Part shown: positions 1 through 6,634 of the stretch, piece after piece
Position numbering within the stretch: the first letter of the stretch is position 1
How the letters are laid out: each line of letters opens with the position of its first letter
DNA from: Pyrococcus furiosus DSM 3638
Lineage (GTDB): Archaea > Methanobacteriota_B > Thermococci > Thermococcales > Thermococcaceae
DNA: 64,000 nucleotides
Direction: 5' to 3'
Assembly: GCF_000007305.1 (NCBI RefSeq)
Contig: NC_003413.1
Location: forward strand, 1,049,318-1,113,317
Position numbers and translations under genes: made by a program
Notes under the pieces: generated by a model
The model's input: only the letters and a program-made list of their open reading frames with translations
The model's database searches: none
Told to the model about the DNA's origin: nothing

Positions 1-216
1 AAAGGGGTAAGAATGATAAAGAATTTGCACGTAAGTGGTCATGCAAGCAAGGAGGATCACAGGTATTTAATAAGGATGCTCAACCCAGAGAACATAGTTC
101 CCGCGCATGGGGAGTTCAGGATGCTCACGCACTATGCAGAATTGGCAGAAGAGGAAGGATATATGATTGGCAAGGATGTTTTCATTTCAAGAAACGGTCA
201 TGCAATAACAATTTAG
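1..216 (+). CDS. Archaeal RNase J-type beta-CASP ribonuclease, 3' end only
   Basis: The reading frame is open from base 1 and ends with TAG at 214-216, so the start lies outside the window. The 72 visible codons hold HVSGHA followed about 25 residues later by PAHGE, the C-terminal beta-CASP motifs of the metallo-beta-lactamase RNase J family. Such enzymes are 5'-3' exoribonucleases in Euryarchaeota (family knowledge). GGPP synthase follows after a 13-nt gap on the same strand, so the two are probably cotranscribed. The ATG at 13 is an internal methionine, not a start. Confidence 0.85.
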   Translation, partial: KGVRMIKNLHVSGHASKEDHRYLIRMLNPENIVPAHGEFRMLTHYAELAEEEGYMIGKDVFISRNGHAITI

Positions 217-229
217 GGGGGTGAATTAG

Positions 230-1252
230 ATGTATGATGAGCTTTTTAAAAAGATAAAGGAGAAGGCTAAGTTTGTTGATGAAAAACTGCTCTCTCTAAT
301 CCCTGAAAAGGAACCAAAGATTCTTTATGAAGCCGCAAGGCACTATCCCCTGGCTGGTGGAAAAAGGGTTAGGCCATTTGTTGTTTTAACGGCAACTGAA
401 GCTGTGGGGGGAGAGTGGGAAAAGGCAATATACCCAGCTGTAGCTATAGAACTAATTCATAATTACTCCTTAGTGCATGACGATATTATGGATATGGATG
501 AAACTAGGAGGGGAAGGCCCACAGTTCATAAGGTTTGGGGAATCAACATGGCAATATTAGCTGGAGATCTGCTCTTCAGCAAGGCCTTTGAGGCTATTTC
601 GAGGGCAGAGATACCACCGGAAAAGAAGGCAAGAGTTCTTGAAACAGTTGTAAAGGCATCAAATGAGCTTTGTGAAGGTCAAGCTATGGATTTAGAATTT
701 GAGAAGAGGGACACCGTAACAATAGAAGAGTACATGAGGATGATAAGTGGGAAGACAGGGGCTTTGTTTGATGCATCTGCAAAGGTTGGAGGAATAGTTG
801 GGACTGACAACGAAGAATACATTAATGCACTATCAACTTGGGGAAGAAACGTTGGAATAGCCTTTCAGATTTGGGACGATGTCCTTGACTTGATTGCCGA
901 CGAGGAGAAGCTCGGAAAGCCTGTGGGGAGCGATATTAGAAAGGGCAAGAAAACCCTAATAGTTGCCCACTTCTTCGAAAACGCCGATGAAAAAGATAAG
1001 CAGAAGTTCCTGAAAGTTTTCGGAAAGTACGCTGGAGATGTAAAGGGGGAGGGGATAATAGAGGAAGACATCAAGGCAGAAGTCATGGAGGCAATAGATT
1101 TGCTTAAGAAATATGGAAGTATAGATTATGCCGCCAACATTGCTAGAGAGATGGTAAAGAAGGCAAATGAAGCCCTTAAGGTTCTTCCTGAGAGTGAGGC
1201 TAGGAAAGATTTAGAACTGCTAGCTAGATTCATTGTTGAAAGGGAGTATTAA
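230..1252 (+). CDS. idsA: Geranylgeranyl diphosphate synthase (trans-prenyltransferase)
   Basis: 340 aa, a normal length for short-chain polyprenyl synthases. It condenses IPP with allylic diphosphates to make the C20 (possibly C15) precursor of archaeal ether lipids. GGKRVRP at residues 43-49 binds substrate. The first aspartate-rich motif DDIMD is at 84-88 and the second, DDVLD, at 216-220; both are intact. A purine-rich GGGGGGTG ribosome site lies just before ATG 230. Product chain length cannot be read off with certainty. It directly follows the RNase J gene. Confidence 0.93.
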   Translation: MYDELFKKIKEKAKFVDEKLLSLIPEKEPKILYEAARHYPLAGGKRVRPFVVLTATEAVGGEWEKAIYPAVAIELIHNYSLVHDDIMDMDETRRGRPTVHKVWGINMAILAGDLLFSKAFEAISRAEIPPEKKARVLETVVKASNELCEGQAMDLEFEKRDTVTIEEYMRMISGKTGALFDASAKVGGIVGTDNEEYINALSTWGRNVGIAFQIWDDVLDLIADEEKLGKPVGSDIRKGKKTLIVAHFFENADEKDKQKFLKVFGKYAGDVKGEGIIEEDIKAEVMEAIDLLKKYGSIDYAANIAREMVKKANEALKVLPESEARKDLELLARFIVEREY

Positions 1253-1278
1253 CTTTCCTTTTTGCACGTTCCATAAAT

Positions 1279-1287
1279 CTTTTTAAG
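1279..1287 (+). promoter_or_regulatory. TATA-like box of the NAD kinase gene
   Basis: An AT-rich element reading CTTTTTAAG lies about 30 nt before the ATG at 1316. That spacing predicts a start of transcription within a few bases of the start codon, and no Shine-Dalgarno sequence is present, so the mRNA is probably leaderless. This is inference from spacing. Confidence 0.5.
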
Positions 1288-1315
1288 TCTAAGATTTCTT
1301 AAATAAACGATTCTC

Positions 1316-2149
1316 ATGAAGTTTGGAATAGTTGCAAGGAGGGATAAAGAGGAGGCTCTAAAGCTCGCCTACAGGGTCTATGATTTTCTTAAAGTTAGTG
1401 GATATGATGTAGTTGTAGACAAAGATACTTACGAGCATTTCCCATATTTTAATGAGAGAGACGTAATACCTCTGGAAGAATTCGATGTAGATTTCATAAT
1501 AGCGATTGGTGGAGATGGAACGATACTCAGAATAGAACACATGACAAAAAAAGATATTCCAATATTGAGCGTAAATATGGGAACTCTTGGCTTTCTTACA
1601 GAAGTTGAGCCCTCAGACACCTTTTTTGCATTAAGCAGGCTGATAGAAGGAGAATACTACATAGATGAGAGAATTAAGGTCAGAACTTATATAAACGGGG
1701 AAAACAGAGTTCCTGATGCATTAAATGAAGTTGCAATATTAACTGGAATCCCAGGAAAGATAATTCACCTAAAGTATTACGTAGACGGAGGATTAGCGGA
1801 TGAAGTTAGGGCAGATGGATTAGTTGTTTCAACTCCTACCGGCTCTACTGGTTATGCAATGTCCGCTGGAGGTCCATTTGTAGATCCAAGGCTCGATGTA
1901 ATCCTCGTGGTTCCTCTTCTCCCCCTCCCTAAAACCTCAGTCCCAATGGTAATCCCAGGGAGCTCAAGGGTCGACATTACACTGGTTAGTGACAGGGAGA
2001 TAATACTTGCTATAGATGGCCAGTACTACGAATACTTACCCCCAGATGTTGAGATAACGGTAGTAAAAAGCCCCAGGAAAACAAAGTTCGTTAGGTTTAC
2101 AAAAGAGATATACCCTAAGTACACGATGAAAATAAAGGAGAGGCATTAA
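1316..2149 (+). CDS. nadK: NAD kinase (ATP/polyphosphate type)
   Basis: 277 aa. It phosphorylates NAD to NADP. GGDGT at residues 65-69 is the nucleotide-binding signature, NE at 137-138 and [14 protein letters not shown] at 173-186 are the other family blocks. No ribosome site is seen before the ATG; a TATA-like element about 30 nt upstream suggests a leaderless message. The stop codon abuts the stop of the convergent homoserine dehydrogenase gene with no spacer. A nicotinamidase lies 1 kb downstream, so two NAD-metabolism genes are close together. Confidence 0.93.
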   Translation: MKFGIVARRDKEEALKLAYRVYDFLKVSGYDVVVDKDTYEHFPYFNERDVIPLEEFDVDFIIAIGGDGTILRIEHMTKKDIPILSVNMGTLGFLTEVEPSDTFFALSRLIEGEYYIDERIKVRTYINGENRVPDALNEVAILTGIPGKIIHLKYYVDGGLADEVRADGLVVSTPTGSTGYAMSAGGPFVDPRLDVILVVPLLPLPKTSVPMVIPGSSRVDITLVSDREIILAIDGQYYEYLPPDVEITVVKSPRKTKFVRFTKEIYPKYTMKIKERH

Positions 2150-3112
2150 TTACCTAGCCTTTGGAAACCTTAGGGCAGCTTTGATTATATCTGTGAAAAC
2201 TCCGCTCGCAGTAACTCTTCCTCCTCCCCCTGGGCCTTTAAGAACAACTTCCCCCAAATTGTCCGTCTTTATTATTGCAGCATTTTGTACTCCTTCAACC
2301 AATAATGGGCTATTCTCCGGGAGTTTGATGGGCTTCACACTTATTCTTCCTTCAGAGACTTGAGCCACCAATCTAACATTTCTTGCATCCTTAACTTCTC
2401 GAATCCCAACTCTTTCCTCAAACTCTGGAGGAGCTCCATATGACACCCAGTGAAGAATCTTTGCCTTATAGAAGGCATCAATTCCATCTATGTCCTTAGA
2501 AGGATCCTCCTCTAACACTCCCAGGGATTTAGCTTCATTAAAAGCTTCTTCAAATGTCTTTCCTTGCTCCATTCTTGTGAGAATAAAAGTTGTACTTGCA
2601 TTAACAACTGCCTTGATCTCCTCTATCTTCTCTCCGAGCAGGTTCTCCCTCAAAAGTCCTATAATCGGCGTTCCTGCCATCACGGTAGCTTCGAAGAATA
2701 ATCCAGCATTCCCCTCTTGGGAAGCTTTTAGCAACTTATCATAACTTTCGGCAATAGGTGGCTTATTGCTTGTTACTACGCTTACCCCCTCCTTTAATGC
2801 GAACTCATAAACCCTCGCCGCATCATCCCAACTACTGACATCAACAAAGATATCTGGTCTTATCTCCTCAATTATCTCTTCTGGCTTAAGATAATAGACT
2901 TCGTAATCTCCTATGTTACTTATCTTCCCAGTTGCTTCCTTAACTTCCTTGGCCTCAAGTAGGTCAAAGTCCCCCCAGAGAGTCCCGCTCCTGTCAGTTA
3001 TTGAGACTACCTTCAACTTAATCCCGTAAACTTCTGAGTTTTCGGCAACTATTTCAGCCAAAGCCCTGCCAACTGTTCCAAAACCGAAAATAGAAATTTT
3101 GACCTCCTTCAT
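2150..3112 (-). CDS. hom: Homoserine dehydrogenase
   Basis: 320 aa from the ATG at 3112. The NAD(P)H-dependent enzyme reduces aspartate semialdehyde to homoserine in threonine/methionine synthesis. The Rossmann motif GFGTVG is at residues 10-15, and the family block with DIDGIDAFYKAKIL holds the catalytic region; a glycine-rich GPGGGG followed by TASGV is near the C-terminus. There is no ACT domain, so the short form. An in-frame TTG at 3133 would add seven residues, but it has no ribosome site; an AT-rich TATA-like stretch at about 3133-3141 fits a leaderless start at 3112. Confidence 0.9.
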   Translation of the reverse strand: MKEVKISIFGFGTVGRALAEIVAENSEVYGIKLKVVSITDRSGTLWGDFDLLEAKEVKEATGKISNIGDYEVYYLKPEEIIEEIRPDIFVDVSSWDDAARVYEFALKEGVSVVTSNKPPIAESYDKLLKASQEGNAGLFFEATVMAGTPIIGLLRENLLGEKIEEIKAVVNASTTFILTRMEQGKTFEEAFNEAKSLGVLEEDPSKDIDGIDAFYKAKILHWVSYGAPPEFEERVGIREVKDARNVRLVAQVSEGRISVKPIKLPENSPLLVEGVQNAAIIKTDNLGEVVLKGPGGGGRVTASGVFTDIIKAALRFPKAR

Positions 3113-3219
3113 GAATGGAGAGTGGCAAAGCAAAAATAAAAATGTTTAGGGAATAATTTGGATGCCGTGACCATAAACTAAAAATAGAACAAAAGGTAAA
3201 TGCATATGAGGTGGTCATA

Positions 3220-3756
3220 ATGCCAGAGGAAGCCCTCATTATTGTTGACATGCAAAGAGACTTCATGCCCGGTGGGGCTCTTCCAGTACCTGAAGGTGAC
3301 AAAATAATTCCCAGAATAAATGACTACATAAAAGAATTCAAGGAGAAGGGAGCTTTGATAGTTGCGACGAGAGACTGGCACCCTGAAAATCATATAAGCT
3401 TTAAGGAAAGAGGTGGACCATGGCCAAAGCACTGTGTTCAGAATACCCCAGGAGCGGAGATAGTGGTCGATCTTCCGGAGGATGCAATAATAATTTCAAA
3501 GGCCACTGAGCCAGATAAGGAGGCGTATTCAGGATTTGAGGGGACTAACTTAGCTGAGATCCTCAAGAAGAATGGCGTAAAGAGGGTTTACATCTGCGGT
3601 GTTGCAACTGAATACTGTGTGAGAGCTACGGCCTTAGATGCCCTAAAGCATGGTTTCGAAGTTTATCTTCTCAAAGATGCCGTGAAGGGAATAAACCCCG
3701 AAGACGAAAAGAAAGTCCTGAGGGAGTTAGAGGAGAAAGGAGTTAAGATTCTCTAG
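3220..3756 (+). CDS. pncA: Nicotinamidase
   Basis: 178 aa. It hydrolyses nicotinamide to nicotinate in NAD salvage. The cysteine-hydrolase triad D10, K94 and C133 and the metal ligands D52, H54 and H71 all fall at the positions known for the Pyrococcus horikoshii enzyme when counted from the ATG at 3220. GAGGTG at 3208-3213 is well spaced for this start; an in-frame GTG at 3211 overlaps it and is rejected. The 3' end overlaps the convergent AI-2E-family gene by 14 nt. Confidence 0.94.
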   Translation: MPEEALIIVDMQRDFMPGGALPVPEGDKIIPRINDYIKEFKEKGALIVATRDWHPENHISFKERGGPWPKHCVQNTPGAEIVVDLPEDAIIISKATEPDKEAYSGFEGTNLAEILKKNGVKRVYICGVATEYCVRATALDALKHGFEVYLLKDAVKGINPEDEKKVLRELEEKGVKIL

Positions 3757-4723
3757 CTCTATTTAGTTTTTGCCACTCCCTCAGCATTTCCACTGCAACG
3801 TTTAGGACTATTGGGCCTATAATTAGTCCCTTTAATCCCATGGCCCATACTCCTCCAATCATTCCAATCAACACGAGAGTTTCATCGAACTTTGCCTCTT
3901 TCGCAACTATTTTTGGTCTAATTGTGAAATCTGGCAAGGGAGAAACTAGAGCAGCTCCATATGCAGCCAAAAGTATAGCTCTAATAAAATGTCCTGAATT
4001 AAGGAGGTAAATTGACCCAGCCAGCCAAACCATCCATCCTTCGAAGAGTGGGATAAAAGAAAATAGTATCGTAACAATCCCTGCAAGTATGGCAGTTGGT
4101 AAACTGGAAACATCAAATATTATGAAGCCAATCGTCATGAGTATCCCCTTGGCAATATTAAGAAGAAGCCACGCCTTTATTAAAGCCTGGAGCGTTAAGT
4201 TCCCCCTGTATAGAATTTTCTTCATTTTTTCATCACTTTCAAAGGGAATTAATTTAGCAATATCTTTCTCGTGAAGAAGGAAGTAGTAGACAAATGCCAA
4301 GTATGCGGCAACTTGGAGAATGTACTTTGGAATGGAGAAAGTGAAAGAAAGGATGTACTCCTGAACTCTAGGTGCTAATTGATGGTAGATTCCCAAGAAG
4401 GCATCGGATATTGATTTTGGGAGAGGAGCACGGGATATCAGAGAATCTATATCTTGAAGGTACACATATGCTTGATTCAGCACGGGATTTAAGGTGTATA
4501 TGAGAATTATCATCAATACAACCGCCCCAGCTAGGAGAACGAAAATGAGAAGTAGTGCACTTTGCCTCTCTCCAAACCTCCCCGAAAGCTTTGTGTGGAG
4601 TGGGGAGAGAACATAAGCTGTTACAAATGCAAAGAAAAAGGAAGAGAAGAACGGCTTAACTGTTAGACTAACTAAAATCAAGATTACAGCCCCTAGAGCT
4701 CCAAAAACTATGCTACTTCTCAT
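3743..4723 (-). CDS. AI-2E/PerM (UPF0118) family membrane transporter
   Basis: 326 aa, with about eight hydrophobic segments, two near the N-terminus, a soluble stretch around residues 90-130 and a cluster of five in the second half. This is the layout of the AI-2E transporter/PerM family. The conserved proline-rich block LVSPLPDFTIRPKIV lies between the late membrane segments. The substrate is unknown; family members export autoinducer-2 or act as Na+/H+ exchangers. Its ATG overlaps the 3' end of the HIT gene by 11 nt, and GGGGGC in that gene serves as ribosome site, so the pair is translationally coupled. Confidence 0.85.
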   Translation of the reverse strand: MRSSIVFGALGAVILILVSLTVKPFFSSFFFAFVTAYVLSPLHTKLSGRFGERQSALLLIFVLLAGAVVLMIILIYTLNPVLNQAYVYLQDIDSLISRAPLPKSISDAFLGIYHQLAPRVQEYILSFTFSIPKYILQVAAYLAFVYYFLLHEKDIAKLIPFESDEKMKKILYRGNLTLQALIKAWLLLNIAKGILMTIGFIIFDVSSLPTAILAGIVTILFSFIPLFEGWMVWLAGSIYLLNSGHFIRAILLAAYGAALVSPLPDFTIRPKIVAKEAKFDETLVLIGMIGGVWAMGLKGLIIGPIVLNVAVEMLREWQKLNRARES

Positions 4724-5153
4724 TAAGTAGCCCCCTCAGGATTTCGACGTACTTACTTTCAAGCCTCTTATCCTGCCTTCCTAAGTTCTCATCCTTCGCA
4801 TTTAAAACGGCCTTTCTGATACCACCCTCAGGATGCTTACAATCTCCCTTGTACCTGGGAATAACATGGACATGAAGATGAGAAACCGTTTGGCCAGCAG
4901 CCTTTCCCAAATTTATTCCCACATTAAATCCATCTGGATTTAATGCTTCTTTCAAGGCTTTGATTGCCATCTCAACTCCCTTCATAAGCATAACTTTTTC
5001 CTCCTCATTAAGCCCCTCAATGTTGGTTATGTGCCTCTTTGGGACGACTAAAAGATGTCCAGGATTAGCGGGAAAGCTGTCTAAGAGAATTCTTATTTTA
5101 TCATCTTCATAGACAATGTTCTCGGCTGGAGGATTGCAAAATGGACACGGCAT
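4713..5153 (-). CDS. HIT-family nucleotide hydrolase
   Basis: 146 aa. The histidine triad HLHVHV is at residues 92-97 (H92, H94, H96), with H96 the expected nucleophile. CPFC at 3-6 is part of a likely zinc site as in bacterial and archaeal HIT proteins. The family hydrolyses nucleoside phosphoramidates or dinucleoside polyphosphates; the substrate here is not known. A TATA-like element near 5175-5184 lies about 25 nt before the start, which fits a leaderless message. It is first in a two-gene unit with the AI-2E-family membrane protein. Confidence 0.88.
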   Translation of the reverse strand: MPCPFCNPPAENIVYEDDKIRILLDSFPANPGHLLVVPKRHITNIEGLNEEEKVMLMKGVEMAIKALKEALNPDGFNVGINLGKAAGQTVSHLHVHVIPRYKGDCKHPEGGIRKAVLNAKDENLGRQDKRLESKYVEILRGLLNEK

Positions 5154-5190
5154 GAAAGGATTAGATGTGAATATGCTTAAATAGGCATCG

Positions 5191-5205
5191 CGAAAAGTTT
5201 ATAAA
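5191..5205 (+). promoter_or_regulatory. BRE/TATA promoter of tRNA-Tyr
   Basis: A purine-rich CGAAAAG at 5191-5197 (BRE) runs into TTTATAAA at 5198-5205 (TATA box). This is an ideal archaeal promoter, about 41 nt before the mature tRNA 5' end, which leaves room for a short 5' leader removed by RNase P. Confidence 0.8.
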
Positions 5206-5245
5206 TCCATATCTGATGAAAATCCATTGGGGTTCACAGTAGGGT

Positions 5246-5323
5246 CCCGCGGTAGCCTAGCCTGGTAGTGGCGGCGGACTGTAGATCCGCAGGTCCCCGG
5301 TTCAAATCCGGGCCGCGGGACCA
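5246..5323 (+). tRNA. tRNA-Tyr (anticodon GTA)
   Basis: The cloverleaf folds by eye: acceptor CCCGCGG pairs with CCGCGGG, D-stem GCC with GGC, anticodon stem GCGGA with TCCGC around loop CTGTAGA (anticodon GTA), T-stem CCCGG with CCGGG around TTCAAAT. The discriminator is A and the CCA end is encoded at 5321-5323. The C1-G72 pair is the archaeal tyrosine identity element. There is no intron. Confidence 0.97.
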
Positions 5324-5346
5324 CCAAAATTATTCTCGGTGATTAG

Positions 5347-6561
5347 ATGAAGAGAATGATCATGTATCTTTCGACAGTTCTTTTGATAGCTGTGGTGAGT
5401 GGGTGTATAAGTGAACAAACTCAAACCCAAACTTTAGAATCAAATTCTCCTACACAAACAACAACCACAACTTCTCCACAGATAACGGTCACTTTTATAG
5501 TCTCTGTTCCAGAATATACACCTGAAAATGATTCCATATACATAGCTGGAGACTTTAACAACTGGAACCCAAAAGACGAAAGATATAAGCTCGTCAAACT
5601 TCCAGATGGACGATGGAAAATAACTTTAACATTTCCCTATGGAAAAACGATACAATTTAAGTTTACCCGTGGCTCGTGGGAAACTGTGGAAAAAGGAATA
5701 AATGGAGAAGAAATACCAAATAGACGATTCACCTTTACCAAGTCTGGAACTTACGAGTTTAAAGTTCATAACTGGAGAGATTTTGTGGAGAAAAACGTAA
5801 AGCACACCATAACTGGAAATGTGATAACTTTTGAAATGTTTATTCCTCAATTAAACACGACAAGAAGAATATGGATATATTTACCTCCGGATTATAACTA
5901 TTCAACCAAGAGGTATCCCGTACTGTACATGTTCGACGGTCAAAATCTTTTTGATGCTGCTACTTCTTTTGCTGGAGAATGGGGAGTTGATGAAGCCTTA
6001 GAAAAGCTATACAAAGAAAAGAACTTCTCAATCATAGTAGTTGGGATAGACAATGGAGGAGATAGGAGAATAGACGAATATGCTCCCTGGGTAAATAGAG
6101 ATTATAGAAGGGGAGGACTTGGAAACGCTACGGTGAAGTTCATAGTAGAGACTTTAAAGCCCTATATTGATGCTCACTATAGGACAGATCCAGAAAAAAC
6201 TGGAATAATGGGATCTTCACTAGGTGGACTAATGGCTATATATGCAGGCTTTTCATATCCAGAAGTCTTCCGATACGTTGGAGCAATGAGCTCGGCATTC
6301 TGGTTTAATCCCGAGATATATGACTTCGTGAGAGAAGCAAAGAAAGGGCCAGAAAAAATTTACATTGATTGGGGAACGAATGAAGGGAGAAACCCAAAGG
6401 CATTTTCTGAAAGCAATGAGAAAATGGTCAAAATCTTAAAAGAGAAGGGTTATAGGGAGGAATTCAACCTTAAAGTTGTGATTGACAAAGGAGGATTACA
6501 TAACGAGTACTATTGGGGAAAGAGATTCCCTCAAGCCGTTCTGTGGCTCTTTGAAGAGTAG
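5347..6561 (+). CDS. Lipoprotein with CBM48-like domain and esterase-D-type hydrolase domain
   Basis: 404 aa. A signal peptide ends in the lipobox VVSGC with Cys20 as the lipid site, followed by a Thr/Ser/Gln-rich linker to about residue 46. Residues 47-145 look like a glycogen-binding/CBM48 fold (AGDFNNWNP motif). Residues 155-404 form an alpha/beta hydrolase of the enterochelin esterase/esterase D type with the nucleophile elbow GSSLG at 289-293 (Ser291); His385 may be the catalytic histidine. It is likely a cell-surface esterase acting on a polysaccharide or its substituents; the substrate is unknown. The next gene also encodes a secreted protein with sugar-binding-like modules. Confidence 0.85.
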   Translation: MKRMIMYLSTVLLIAVVSGCISEQTQTQTLESNSPTQTTTTTSPQITVTFIVSVPEYTPENDSIYIAGDFNNWNPKDERYKLVKLPDGRWKITLTFPYGKTIQFKFTRGSWETVEKGINGEEIPNRRFTFTKSGTYEFKVHNWRDFVEKNVKHTITGNVITFEMFIPQLNTTRRIWIYLPPDYNYSTKRYPVLYMFDGQNLFDAATSFAGEWGVDEALEKLYKEKNFSIIVVGIDNGGDRRIDEYAPWVNRDYRRGGLGNATVKFIVETLKPYIDAHYRTDPEKTGIMGSSLGGLMAIYAGFSYPEVFRYVGAMSSAFWFNPEIYDFVREAKKGPEKIYIDWGTNEGRNPKAFSESNEKMVKILKEKGYREEFNLKVVIDKGGLHNEYYWGKRFPQAVLWLFEE

Positions 6562-6634
6562 CTTTTATGCACATATTTAGACCCAACAAAATATTTAAAC
6601 TTCTCAGTGACTAAATATCACTTGAGGTGACACC

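Noticed and set aside
5214-5245. TGATGA before tRNA-Tyr as a possible C box of a C/D guide RNA
   Set aside because: No CTGA D box lies at a suitable distance and no terminal stem is present; the stretch is promoter and 5' leader of the tRNA.
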